In this document: one piece after another, positions 51,903-59,916 of the stretch
How positions within the stretch are numbered: position 1 is the stretch's first letter
How the letters are laid out: every line of letters begins with the position of its first letter
Assembly: GCF_007830055.1 (NCBI RefSeq)
Contig: NZ_VLLE01000004.1
Location: 525,248 to 589,247 of the forward strand
DNA: 64,000 nt
Source: Lacibacter cauensis
GTDB taxonomy: Bacteria; Bacteroidota; Bacteroidia; Chitinophagales; Chitinophagaceae
Direction of reading: 5' to 3'
Position numbers and translations under genes: made by a program
The notes under the pieces: generated by a model
What the model was told of the DNA's origin: nothing
Databases searched by the model: none
The model's input: the letters and a program-made list of their open reading frames with translations, nothing else

Positions 51903-52946
51903 ATGATCAGCCGCAAAAAAATATTCTACCCTGTTAGTGAGCCTCTGCATCATTACCTGCGGTTATATCACCAGGAGTCGAAGCTTCCGGTATCGTACGA
52001 CGATCTGCAATACTATGCGGAAGCCATTCCGTTGCTGGATAAGTTTGGAAAAGATACGTTGTGGGAAACGGTGATCTATCCGCAATCGGAGATCAACCGG
52101 GTACACGATAATTTAAAAATTGTGTATGCCAAACTGAAAGCTGCAGGTGATCTGAAAGCGTTAAAGCATCTGTACATCGAACGCATCGATTACTGCACGT
52201 TTGGTAACTCGCATCCGTACCGCATAAAGATTGTAAACAAGTATAACGATGTGTACGATTATTTCTATATCAAAACAGCCGATGCCTCCCGTATTTACGG
52301 TTTGGAGCTCGAGCAGTTGCTGTCGCCCAATCCGGTGCACTACCTTGTTGATGGTGGGACTTTGGTAGAAGAACATATTGCAGGCATTCCCGGCGATCAG
52401 TTTTTAAAATTGATTCCCCGCAGGCCCGAATATAATTTGAAGCGTGTTGCCAAAGAATTTGTAAAGTTTAATGAACGTTGCTTTCTGCGTTTGCTGGGCG
52501 ATATGCGTGCGTATAATTTTGTATTCATCATTACGCCCGATTTTGATGATTATAAATTCTTCATCCGCACCATCGATTTTGACCAACAGTTTTACGAAGG
52601 CAGTAAGAACATTTACCTGCCGCAGTTTTTTAAAGAAAATTATCCGTTTGTGGAGTTGGTGCAAAAACACCTCAACCGAGAAGTGGTACAACAATACCAG
52701 CAGGAAGAAAGAGCCGTACTTGCACGCCGCATACGTGAAGAACGTTACCGTTTAAAAGATCTGCGTGATGTATTGGTGAAGGACCAAGTTTCTACACCTG
52801 AAAAAATTCAGCAGTTAGGTCATGAACTGGCGCTGCATTACGAGGATGCCATTTTTGAAAAATGTACAAGCATGGGCGAAATTATTGATCGCAGTTTAAA
52901 ACGGGTATTGATTACCACCCATACTAAAGAGTTCAGAATAGTATAA
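51903..52946 (+). CDS. Unrecognised protein with kinase-like motifs
   Basis: I do not recognise a named family. In the 347-residue protein, the middle shows protein-kinase or aminoglycoside-phosphotransferase features in order: Lys124 in YFYIKTADAS, EEHIAGIPGDQFL (residues 156-168, hinge-like), LGDMRAYN (198-205, like the HGDxxxxN catalytic loop with Leu for His) and TIDFDQ (223-228, like the metal-binding IDFD). The N-terminal 100 residues and the charged C-terminal helix (about 265-310) are extra. No signal peptide or membrane helix. It lies 73 bases after the lamin-tail gene. Confidence 0.6.
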   Translation: MISRKKIFYPVSEPLHHYLRLYHQESKLPVSYDDLQYYAEAIPLLDKFGKDTLWETVIYPQSEINRVHDNLKIVYAKLKAAGDLKALKHLYIERIDYCTFGNSHPYRIKIVNKYNDVYDYFYIKTADASRIYGLELEQLLSPNPVHYLVDGGTLVEEHIAGIPGDQFLKLIPRRPEYNLKRVAKEFVKFNERCFLRLLGDMRAYNFVFIITPDFDDYKFFIRTIDFDQQFYEGSKNIYLPQFFKENYPFVELVQKHLNREVVQQYQQEERAVLARRIREERYRLKDLRDVLVKDQVSTPEKIQQLGHELALHYEDAIFEKCTSMGEIIDRSLKRVLITTHTKEFRIV

Positions 52947-52993
52947 GCAGAATAAGGTCAGCGATGAATCAATAAATGAGCAGACGTATATGT

Positions 52994-53494
52994 TCACAAT
53001 GTTCTGTTTTTTGAACAAACAGCATTTATTAAGTCTTGAAAAGGATCTTTAAGATTTGATGTAGTTGTATTTACTTTCAAAATATGCAAACCGTCGCTTA
53101 TCTCAATCGTTTTAATCGTACCAAATACTAAATCCTTAAATGATGTATCCTTTTCAAGCTTTTTACATTCCCTTATAAATGACTTTATATAAATCTGAAA
53201 GGAGGAGTCAAATAATTTTTTATCTATTACTTTTATTTCATTCATGAAATAAGAAATAACTAGCTGATTATTTGCATTTGTGGAAACTTCTACTCTTTGC
53301 TTCTCTTCATTTACGCAACCCTTGGAATATTGCGTAAAATTTAAATCAACCGCATTTAAAAAAATAGAAGAAGTAATGTAGTCTGCTGGTGATTTATGTT
53401 CTGTATAATTCTCTTTTATTGCTTTATCTACACGATTACAGGCAACCATTAAAAACATTAGCAATATTAATAGTATGGTGCTGAGTTTATACAT
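52994..53494 (-). CDS. Hypothetical lipoprotein
   Basis: A 166-residue AT-rich gene product with a signal peptide and lipobox (FLMVACNR). The mature part has no recognised domain. It lies downstream of the PfkB gene but behind a terminator. Base composition is visibly more AT-rich than its neighbours. Confidence 0.65.
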   Translation of the reverse strand: MYKLSTILLILLMFLMVACNRVDKAIKENYTEHKSPADYITSSIFLNAVDLNFTQYSKGCVNEEKQRVEVSTNANNQLVISYFMNEIKVIDKKLFDSSFQIYIKSFIRECKKLEKDTSFKDLVFGTIKTIEISDGLHILKVNTTTSNLKDPFQDLINAVCSKNRTL

Positions 53495-53524
53495 TCTATC
53501 TGCAAGCTACTGCTGTAAATAAAA

Positions 53525-53546
53525 AAAGCAGCATTTCTGCTGCTTT
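53525..53546 (-). terminator. Terminator after the PfkB kinase gene
   Basis: AAAGCAGCA (53525-53533) and TGCTGCTTT (53538-53546) form a 9-bp stem with a TTTC loop, followed by seven T on the minus strand. Confidence 0.8.
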
Positions 53547-53568
53547 AAAAATTTTATTTAACATTTCA

Positions 53569-54492
53569 TCACACCAACTCAATATCAAAATTCACCAGTT
53601 GTACAAACTGCTGAATACGTGCATCGATATCGGCTTTAGAAATTTCTTTTAAACGGGTAGTACCAAATTTCTCTACGCAGAAGCTAGCCATAGCGCTACC
53701 TACAATTATAGCCGTCTTCATGTTTTCGAAACTGATGTCTTTTGTTTTGGCAATATGGCCAATAAAGCCACCGGCAAATGTATCGCCGGCACCTGTTGGG
53801 TCAAACACATCTTCTAACGGTAATGCAGGAGCGAAAAACACCTGGTCTTCATGGAACAACAATGCACCGTGTTCTCCTTTTTTAATAATCAGGTATTTCG
53901 GGCCCATGTTCATAATTACTTTCGCCGCCTTCACCAACGAGTATTGTGCACTCAGCTGGCGTGCTTCACTGTCGTTTACCATTAACACATCTACCTTACT
54001 CAGCACTTTTTCCAGGTCTTCCATGGCTGTTTCCATCCAAAAGTTCATGGTATCGAGCACAACAAGCTTGGGCTTCTTCTTCATCTGGTCAATCACCGCA
54101 TTTTGTACAGCAGGCACAAGATTACCCAGCATCAGGAATTCGCAATCCTGGTAACTGTCGGGCACCACCGGGTTAAAGTTGGCCAGGACGTTCAGTTGTG
54201 TATCGAGAGTATCACGGGTGTTCATATCGAGGTGGTAGCGGCCACTCCAGAAAAACGATTTTTCGTTTTCTTTAATTTCCACGCCGTCGGTTACCACGCC
54301 ACGTGCTTCGAGCATTTGCAACTCTTCTTTGGGAAAATCGCCGCCAACAACACTCAGTTGCTTAATGGGGGTAGCGAAATTTGAAGCGCTCCATGCAATA
54401 TAGGTAGCAGCTCCGCCAATAATTCTATCACTTTTTCCGAAAGGCGTTTCAATCGCATCGAATGCCATTGAACCAACAACAACTAACGACAT
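53569..54492 (-). CDS. PfkB family carbohydrate kinase
   Basis: A 307-residue ribokinase-fold protein. IGGAATYIAWSASNFA is the substrate-side motif and DPTGAGDTFAGGFIGHIA the catalytic anion-hole motif with its Asp. VLDTMNFWME and LMVNDSEARQLS lie between. The family phosphorylates sugars, nucleosides or cofactors; the substrate is uncertain, and the long helix pattern and NDSEARQL suggest a nucleoside or sugar kinase of the PfkB group B type. Confidence 0.88.
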   Translation of the reverse strand: MSLVVVGSMAFDAIETPFGKSDRIIGGAATYIAWSASNFATPIKQLSVVGGDFPKEELQMLEARGVVTDGVEIKENEKSFFWSGRYHLDMNTRDTLDTQLNVLANFNPVVPDSYQDCEFLMLGNLVPAVQNAVIDQMKKKPKLVVLDTMNFWMETAMEDLEKVLSKVDVLMVNDSEARQLSAQYSLVKAAKVIMNMGPKYLIIKKGEHGALLFHEDQVFFAPALPLEDVFDPTGAGDTFAGGFIGHIAKTKDISFENMKTAIIVGSAMASFCVEKFGTTRLKEISKADIDARIQQFVQLVNFDIELV

Positions 54493-54625
54493 AGTACTTT
54501 TTTTGGGTTATAATCCGTTCATACGGATCGGCGCAAAGGTAATGGCTGCGGGCCTATGGTACGTAAGAAAGCATAAAAAAAGCGCCACCATTTACGGTGA
54601 CGCCTGTATAATTGACCCGTTTTCG

Positions 54626-55099
54626 TTATTTGTCGCTGCGTACCAGGTCGAACGATTTGTTGTCGCTCATTACCAGCCAGATCATATCAATCTGGTTGAT
54701 GTCGAAAGCCTTGTCGAAACAAACATATTGAATATGGTTTTTGCCGGCTTCTACAGTCCAGTTACAAGCCAGATCTCCGTCTTTTGCCTGCGTAGTGTAG
54801 TTATAAAACAGATCGTTATTCTTGAGTTTAATGTAGATCTTGTAATCGCTCCACTTAAACGGATCGGCGCCTTCCTGGTTAATAACGGCCATACGCATTT
54901 TGGTGTAGCCTGTACCATCGTCACGGGTAATGTACTCGTTCTTGGTTACGTAAACACCAATTAAAAAGTTGATGGTTTTGCTTGGGTTGGAAATGCTCTC
55001 GTAATAATAATAGTCACTACTTTGAGCTTTAACGGTTGCAGGTGCAAGAGCCATGAATGCACCGCAGATGAGGGCGAGGAAAAAAAGTTTTTGTTTCAT
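54626..55099 (-). CDS. Hypothetical exported protein
   Basis: ATG at 55099 (MKQKLFFLALICGAFM) begins a signal peptide ending VKAQ; upstream in-frame codons have no signal. The 157-residue product has a mature part starting SSDYYYYESISNPSKTINFL and looks beta-rich, without a known domain. It lies behind the PfkB gene by 133 bases on the same strand. Confidence 0.7.
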   Translation of the reverse strand: MKQKLFFLALICGAFMALAPATVKAQSSDYYYYESISNPSKTINFLIGVYVTKNEYITRDDGTGYTKMRMAVINQEGADPFKWSDYKIYIKLKNNDLFYNYTTQAKDGDLACNWTVEAGKNHIQYVCFDKAFDINQIDMIWLVMSDNKSFDLVRSDK

Positions 55100-55150
55100 G
55101 TGATGAGTTTTTAGTTCGCCGCTTTGCGGCTGGTTTTTTTGCCACATAGT

Positions 55151-55193
55151 ATGCCCATAAACTTTACTGTTGACACACTTAGCTTGTGGGCAT
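55151..55193. repeat. Inverted repeat in the 288-base gap before the TetR gene
   Basis: ATGCCCATAA (55151-55160) and TTGTGGGCAT (55184-55193) pair with one mismatch around 23 bases. Otherwise the gap 55100-55387 shows only a short GCCGC/GCGGC hairpin near 55120 and a TACATTTG box at its end. Confidence 0.4.
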
Positions 55194-55376
55194 TGCATGT
55201 GATAAGTTTTTGAAATTGGGTCAAAACAAGAATACCTGCAAAAAGCTGCAAACTCCCGAAGGGTAAAACTGCAATGCGTTTAACAAGTATGATCTATGCA
55301 ATGTTTACACTTCAAAAATATCAGTTACCGCCATCCATTTCAATACCCACAGTACGGTATTTTACTTAAAAGAAAG

Positions 55377-55384
55377 TACATTTG
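55377..55384 (+). promoter_or_regulatory. TACATTTG box abutting the TetR start codon
   Basis: A perfect TAnnTTTG match, but only three bases separate it from the ATG at 55388, which would make the transcript leaderless or the match fortuitous. Confidence 0.3.
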
Positions 55385-55387
55385 GGC

Positions 55388-55981
55388 ATGGGAAAACTGA
55401 AAGTGCCAAAGAATGGCAACCGCAAAGACCTCATTGTAAAAGCCGGCGCAGCCCTCTTCAGGGAAAAGGGTTTCGGCGCAGCCAGTATGCGTGACCTGGC
55501 CGAGAACCTGGGTATTGAAGCCGCAAGCTTGTACAATCACATTCGTTCCAAGAACGAGATTCTTGAATCTGTTTGTTTTAATGTCGCCAATCGTTTCAAT
55601 CTTCATTTGGATGAAATTGAAAGTGGAAGTTTGTCGCCGATTAAGAAAATCGAAGCAATCCTCCGCTTCCACATTCAGCAGATGATTGAGAATTACGAAG
55701 AAGTAATGGTGAGTGACAGAGAGTGGAAACACCTCGATGAACCTTACCGTTCGAACTTCCACACCCAGCGCCGGAACTACAGAAAACGTTTAGCTGTAAT
55801 TATTGAAGACGGTATTAAGAAAGGCGAAATCAAAAAAATTGATGCGCCGACTGCCGTAGTTATTCTGCTGCATTCTGTAACCGGTATTGAAAGCTGGCAT
55901 CGTTCTACCGCCAAAATAAGCGGAGCTGAACTGGAAGACAACATGGTGATGATTATGATTGATGGTTTAAGAAGTAAGTAA
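55388..55981 (+). CDS. TetR/AcrR family transcriptional regulator
   Basis: ATG at 55388 (MGKLKVPKNGNRK); an in-frame TTG is two codons upstream. The 197-residue product has an N-terminal TetR helix-turn-helix: LIVKAGAALFREKGF, then SMRDLAENLGIEAASLYNHI and RSKNEILESV. The C-terminal domain looks like TetR_C-type ligand-binding helices. It is 14 bases upstream of paaE, so it is the likely regulator of phenylacetate genes, equivalent in role to PaaR (inference). Confidence 0.92.
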   Translation: MGKLKVPKNGNRKDLIVKAGAALFREKGFGAASMRDLAENLGIEAASLYNHIRSKNEILESVCFNVANRFNLHLDEIESGSLSPIKKIEAILRFHIQQMIENYEEVMVSDREWKHLDEPYRSNFHTQRRNYRKRLAVIIEDGIKKGEIKKIDAPTAVVILLHSVTGIESWHRSTAKISGAELEDNMVMIMIDGLRSK

Positions 55982-55995
55982 TTAGTTTTGCTTTC

Positions 55996-57078
55996 ATGTC
56001 CATTCATTTTCATCAGCTTGCTGTTAAAGAAGTAAAACAAGAAACTGCCGACTGCGTATCGATCCTGTTCCGTGTTCCGGAAGAGTTACAGGAAACATTT
56101 CAATTTACACAAGGGCAAAGTCTTACTATGCGCACCACCATCAATGGTGAAGAGGTAAGACGTACCTATTCTATCTGCAGCAGTCCGCAGGATCAACAAT
56201 TGCGGGTAGCTGTAAAAAAAGTAAAAGGTGGTGCTTTTTCTGTGTTTGCCAATGAGCAGTTGCGGGCCGGCGATGTGCTGGAAGTAATGCCGCCCATTGG
56301 CCGTTTTTACACCACACTTAACGCCGGTAATAAAAAGCATTATGTTGCTTTTGCTGCAGGAAGCGGTATTACTCCTCTTCTTTCCATTATTAAAACCACA
56401 CTGGCAGTTGAGCCGCAGAGTTCGTTTACACTGGTGTACGGCAACAGAAATCGCTCATCAATCATTTTCTTTGAAGAGCTGGAAGGGTTAAAGAACAAAT
56501 ACATCGACCGTTTTAACCTGCTGCATATCCTCAGCCGGGAAAAAACAGATTCCGATGTCAACTTCGGCAGAATTACCAGTGATAAATGCACTGACATTTT
56601 CAGTAAGCTTGTTGATATTACTACCGTAGATGAATTTTTCATTTGCGGACCTGAAGAAATGATCTTTACTGTAAAAGCATTTCTCGAAAGCCAACAGGTA
56701 GATGAAAAGAAAATCCATTTTGAATTGTTTACCACACCAGGACAGAGCAAGAAGTACGAGGTAAGAAGTGCGAAGTTCGAAGCAGAAGGACCTCAAAGTA
56801 ATATTACAGTTCGGCTTGATGGAAGAAGTTTTGATTTTACCATTCCACTTAACAGCGATACAACCATTCTGGATGCGGCCATGCAACAAGGTGCCGATGT
56901 GCCTTATGCCTGCAAGGGAGGTGTATGCTGCACCTGTAAAGCTAAACTGCTGGAAGGTGAAGTGAAGATGGATGTTCATTGGGGGTTGGAACAGGAAGAA
57001 ATTGAGCAAGGCTTTATTCTTACCTGCCAGGCTCACCCACTAACCGCTAACGTAGCGGTTGATTTTGATGTGAAGTAA
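55996..57078 (+). CDS. paaE: Phenylacetyl-CoA epoxidase reductase subunit PaaE
   Basis: A 360-residue flavo-iron-sulfur reductase (also called PaaK). The FAD site is in RRTYSICSS, the NAD(P) site in FAAGSGITPLLSII and FFICGPEEMIF, and a C-terminal plant-type 2Fe-2S domain has Cys306, Cys311, Cys314 and Cys344 (ACKGGVCCTC and ILTCQAHP). It feeds electrons to the PaaABC oxygenase. It is first of the paa genes here, with paaA 103 bases downstream. Confidence 0.93.
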   Translation: MSIHFHQLAVKEVKQETADCVSILFRVPEELQETFQFTQGQSLTMRTTINGEEVRRTYSICSSPQDQQLRVAVKKVKGGAFSVFANEQLRAGDVLEVMPPIGRFYTTLNAGNKKHYVAFAAGSGITPLLSIIKTTLAVEPQSSFTLVYGNRNRSSIIFFEELEGLKNKYIDRFNLLHILSREKTDSDVNFGRITSDKCTDIFSKLVDITTVDEFFICGPEEMIFTVKAFLESQQVDEKKIHFELFTTPGQSKKYEVRSAKFEAEGPQSNITVRLDGRSFDFTIPLNSDTTILDAAMQQGADVPYACKGGVCCTCKAKLLEGEVKMDVHWGLEQEEIEQGFILTCQAHPLTANVAVDFDVK

Positions 57079-57130
57079 GCGCTCACATTTTTGCATGAGA
57101 TTTATCGGTACAGACAAACTTTAAACAAAA

Positions 57131-57167
57131 GTCACAAACACACGTTAGTTCTTGTTAAATTTGTGAC
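57131..57167. promoter_or_regulatory. Operator-like dyad overlapping the paaA -7 box
   Basis: GTCACAAA (57131-57138) and TTTGTGAC (57160-57167) are perfect 8-bp inverted arms with a 21-base spacer. The right arm overlaps TAAATTTG (57156-57163), a perfect -7 box 18 bases before paaA. This suggests a regulator site at the promoter, with the adjacent TetR protein an obvious candidate. Confidence 0.5.
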
Positions 57168-57181
57168 CCAACGGAAGTGTT

Positions 57182-58138
57182 ATGTCAGTACATGATTTAG
57201 AAAATACGTTTCAACGAAAGATTGACGAAGAGGTAAAGATTGAGCCGAAGGACTGGATGCCCGAAGCTTATCGCAAAACCAATCTTCGACAGATCAGCCA
57301 GCATGCACACAGCGAAATTGTAGGCATGTTGCCCGAAGGCAACTGGATCAGCCGTGCTCCATCACTCAAGCGTAAAGCTATTCTGCTGGCAAAGGTGCAG
57401 GATGAAGCCGGTCATGGCTTATACCTCTATTGCGCTGCCGAAACATTGGGCATGAGCCGGGAACAAATGATCGACGATCTGCACAGCGGAAAAGCCAAGT
57501 ACTCTTCTATTTTTAATTATCCCACACTTACATGGGCCGATATGGGCGCCATTGGCTGGTTGGTAGATGGTGCTGCCATCCTCAACCAGGTAATGTTGTG
57601 CCGCACCAGTTACGGACCTTATGCCCGTGCCATGGTGCGTATTTGCAAAGAAGAAAGTTTTCATCAGCGCCAGGGATTTGAATCGTTGCTCGTGTTATCG
57701 AAAGGAACGCCTGAACAAAAAGCGATGTGCCAGGATGCAATTAACCGTTGGTGGTGGCCAAGCCTCATGATGTTTGGACCAAAGGATAGCGAAAGTACCA
57801 ACAGCGATCAAAGCATGAAGTGGAAGATCAAACGCAAAACAAACGACGAGCTGCGCCAGCAGTTTGTAGATATGTGTGTGGAGCAGGTGAAATTATTAGG
57901 TATGACCTTACCCGATCCGCATTTGAAATGGAATGAAGCACGTGGTCATTACGATTTCGGTGAAATTGACTGGAACGAATTCTGGAATGTGGTAAAAGGA
58001 AACGGCCCCTGCAACAAACAACGTTTGGATGCACGCCGCAAAGCACACGAAGAAGGCAGATGGGTGCGTGAAGCTGCAGCAGCACATGCAGAAAAACAAA
58101 AGATAAAAGCAGCAAAAGATAATTTAGCAGCCGCTTAA
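57182..58138 (+). CDS. paaA: Phenylacetyl-CoA epoxidase subunit PaaA
   Basis: The 318-residue catalytic subunit of the 1,2-phenylacetyl-CoA epoxidase. Diiron ligands are seen in [29 protein letters not shown] (ExxH) and [15 protein letters not shown] (second ExxH). The C-terminus is alanine- and lysine-rich. Together with PaaC it forms the catalytic dimer, adding oxygen to the aromatic ring of phenylacetyl-CoA. Confidence 0.97.
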   Translation: MSVHDLENTFQRKIDEEVKIEPKDWMPEAYRKTNLRQISQHAHSEIVGMLPEGNWISRAPSLKRKAILLAKVQDEAGHGLYLYCAAETLGMSREQMIDDLHSGKAKYSSIFNYPTLTWADMGAIGWLVDGAAILNQVMLCRTSYGPYARAMVRICKEESFHQRQGFESLLVLSKGTPEQKAMCQDAINRWWWPSLMMFGPKDSESTNSDQSMKWKIKRKTNDELRQQFVDMCVEQVKLLGMTLPDPHLKWNEARGHYDFGEIDWNEFWNVVKGNGPCNKQRLDARRKAHEEGRWVREAAAAHAEKQKIKAAKDNLAAA

Positions 58139-58153
58139 TCACAACAATCAATT

Positions 58154-58519
58154 ATGAACTTTCAGATAAGAAAATTTTATTACGGCGATATTCCTGAAGA
58201 AAAAGGAGGCGGCAGTAATTATCAAACACAAGCCGAATCTGCTGCATGGCCTTTATGGGAAGTGTTTATCCGCAGCAAGCAAGGTCTCGATCATAAACAT
58301 GTGGGTAGTTTAAAAGCTGCTGATGCACAAATGGCGATTGAAAATGCACGTGATGTGTATACACGCCGTATGGAAGGTGTAAGCATCTGGGTAGTAGAAA
58401 GCAAATACATTCATGCGAGTAATCCGGATGAAGCAGAAAGTTTATACGATCCTGCCAATGATAAAGTCTATCGTCATCCTACTTTTTATGATTTGCCTGA
58501 TGAGGTGAAGCATATGTGA
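58154..58519 (+). CDS. paaB: Phenylacetyl-CoA epoxidase subunit PaaB
   Basis: A 121-residue small subunit with PLWEVFIRSKQGLDHKHVGS, MAIENARDVYTRRMEGVSIW and the C-terminal RHPTFYDLPDEV, all typical of PaaB. It bridges PaaAC dimers in the complex. Spacing is 15 bases after paaA; the end overlaps a possible GTG start of paaC. Confidence 0.96.
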   Translation: MNFQIRKFYYGDIPEEKGGGSNYQTQAESAAWPLWEVFIRSKQGLDHKHVGSLKAADAQMAIENARDVYTRRMEGVSIWVVESKYIHASNPDEAESLYDPANDKVYRHPTFYDLPDEVKHM

Positions 58520-58539
58520 GCTTAATTGATAATTTTTCA

Positions 58540-59277
58540 ATGACTAATTCTTTAATCAACTACACACTTCATCTAGCTGATACAACCCTCATCCTTTCGC
58601 AACGGAACAGCGAGTGGTGCGGACATGGGCCAATACTGGAACAGGATATTGCTATCACGAATATTTCGTTAGACTTACTTGGACAAGCAAGAAATTTTTA
58701 TCAATACGCTGCTGCTTTAAAGAATGATGGTTCAACGGAAGATTCATTAGCGTACTTACGTACTGAACGGGAATTCAAAAATTTACTCTTGGTTGAGCAG
58801 CAGAACGGAGATTGGGGACAAACCATTTTACGGCAATATTTTTTCAGTCAATATCAATTGCTGTTGTTTCAGCAACTGCAGCAACATAGCGATGAACAGT
58901 TGGCTGCCATCGCCACAAAAGCCATCAAAGAAACAACCTATCATGTACGCTGGAGCAGCGAATGGGTCATTCGTTTGGGTGATGGTACAGATGAAAGTCA
59001 TAACCGCATGCTGCACGCCATTGATGAGCTGTGGCGTTACTGCGGCGAACTGTTTGAAGCTGCAGATTATGAAACAGCCATGGGTATTGATCTTACTTCC
59101 ATCAAACAAACATGGACAGAAAAAGTAACCGCTGTGTTTGATGAAGCAAAATTGCCAGTACCGCAAAATGTATTTATGCAGTCGGGTGGCAAGAAAGGTG
59201 TTCATACCGAACAGCTGGGTTATATCTTAACCGAATTACAATATCTTCAACGTACCTATCCGGGAGCAAAGTGGTGA
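58540..59277 (+). CDS. paaC: Phenylacetyl-CoA epoxidase subunit PaaC
   Basis: ATG at 58540 (MTNSLINYTLHLADTTLIL) agrees with family N-termini; a GTG at 58516 overlapping the paaB stop would add 8 residues. The 245-residue product is the PaaC subunit: LSQRNSEWCGHGPILEQDIA, ALTNISLDLLGQARNFYQYA-like helix 2, ETTYHVRWSSEWVIRLGDGT. It supports PaaA structurally and lacks its own diiron site in known members. It ends with a 42-base gap containing a palindrome before paaD. Confidence 0.95.
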   Translation: MTNSLINYTLHLADTTLILSQRNSEWCGHGPILEQDIAITNISLDLLGQARNFYQYAAALKNDGSTEDSLAYLRTEREFKNLLLVEQQNGDWGQTILRQYFFSQYQLLLFQQLQQHSDEQLAAIATKAIKETTYHVRWSSEWVIRLGDGTDESHNRMLHAIDELWRYCGELFEAADYETAMGIDLTSIKQTWTEKVTAVFDEAKLPVPQNVFMQSGGKKGVHTEQLGYILTELQYLQRTYPGAKW

Positions 59278-59287
59278 CCCCACCTAG

Positions 59288-59305
59288 CCTCCCCTTAAGG
59301 GGAGG
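59288..59305. repeat. CCTCCCCTTAAGGGGAGG palindrome inside the paa operon
   Basis: A perfect 18-bp palindrome in the paaC-paaD gap. It resembles the palindromes at 22150-22169 and 22691-22706 and could affect paaD expression as an RNA hairpin. Confidence 0.65.
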
Positions 59306-59319
59306 GATAATTCAGCAAT

Positions 59320-59838
59320 ATGAACAATGAACAACTACATATCGATACTTCTGCTGCAGAACAAAAAATCTGGTCCATACTTTCAACAGTAGTTGATCCG
59401 GAGGTTCCTGTTTTAACTGTTCTTGATTTGGGAATTGTTCGTGAAGTACAAATAAATGGAGGCGAGGTGGAAGTGATTATCACTCCTACTTACACCGGTT
59501 GCCCGGCAATGGATATGATTGCAATGAATATTCGTCTTGCAGTAGCCGAGCAGGGATATAAAACTGTAAAAGTCACTTCAGTTCTATCGCCTGCATGGAC
59601 GACTGATTGGATAACAGAAGCAGGAAAAGAAAAACTGAAACAATACGGCATCGCTCCTCCAAATCCAAAACAGCAAGTGTGTAACGACAAACTGTTTGCA
59701 GCAAATGAAGCGGTACAATGTCCGCACTGCAACTCACATCACACTCACCGCATCAGCGAGTTTGGATCAACGGCCTGCAAAGCATTGTATCAATGCGATG
59801 ATTGCAAAGAGCCGTTCGATTACTTCAAATGCCATTAA
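59320..59838 (+). CDS. paaD: Phenylacetate pathway protein PaaD
   Basis: A 172-residue MIP18/SufT-type protein: AEQKIWSILSTVVDPEVPVL, VLDLGIVREVQINGGEVEV and TPTYTGCPAMDMI, then a C-terminal zinc-ribbon-like region with Cys in VQCPHCNSHHTH, CKALYQCDDC. PaaD is needed for iron-sulfur or diiron maturation of the epoxidase. It is the last paa gene here; paaG, paaJ and paaZ are not in the window. Confidence 0.95.
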   Translation: MNNEQLHIDTSAAEQKIWSILSTVVDPEVPVLTVLDLGIVREVQINGGEVEVIITPTYTGCPAMDMIAMNIRLAVAEQGYKTVKVTSVLSPAWTTDWITEAGKEKLKQYGIAPPNPKQQVCNDKLFAANEAVQCPHCNSHHTHRISEFGSTACKALYQCDDCKEPFDYFKCH

Positions 59839-59842
59839 TAAT

Positions 59843-59916
59843 GTCGGATGGATGATTTATGATGTAGGATTTAAAAATCGACAACAAATCAGACATCATA
59901 CATCCTACATCAGCAA
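59843..59916. repeat. GATGTAGGAT-type inverted repeat between paaD and the next gene
   Basis: GATGTAGGAT near 59861 and its inverse ATCCTACATC near 59901, with related GATGATTTATGATG/CATCATACATC around them. The same motif recurs as GATGTATGATGTAGGATG at about 61961-61978. Confidence 0.5.

Noticed and set aside
58516-58539. GTG start of paaC overlapping the paaB stop
   Set aside because: Possible by coupling, but the family N-terminus aligns with the ATG at 58540.
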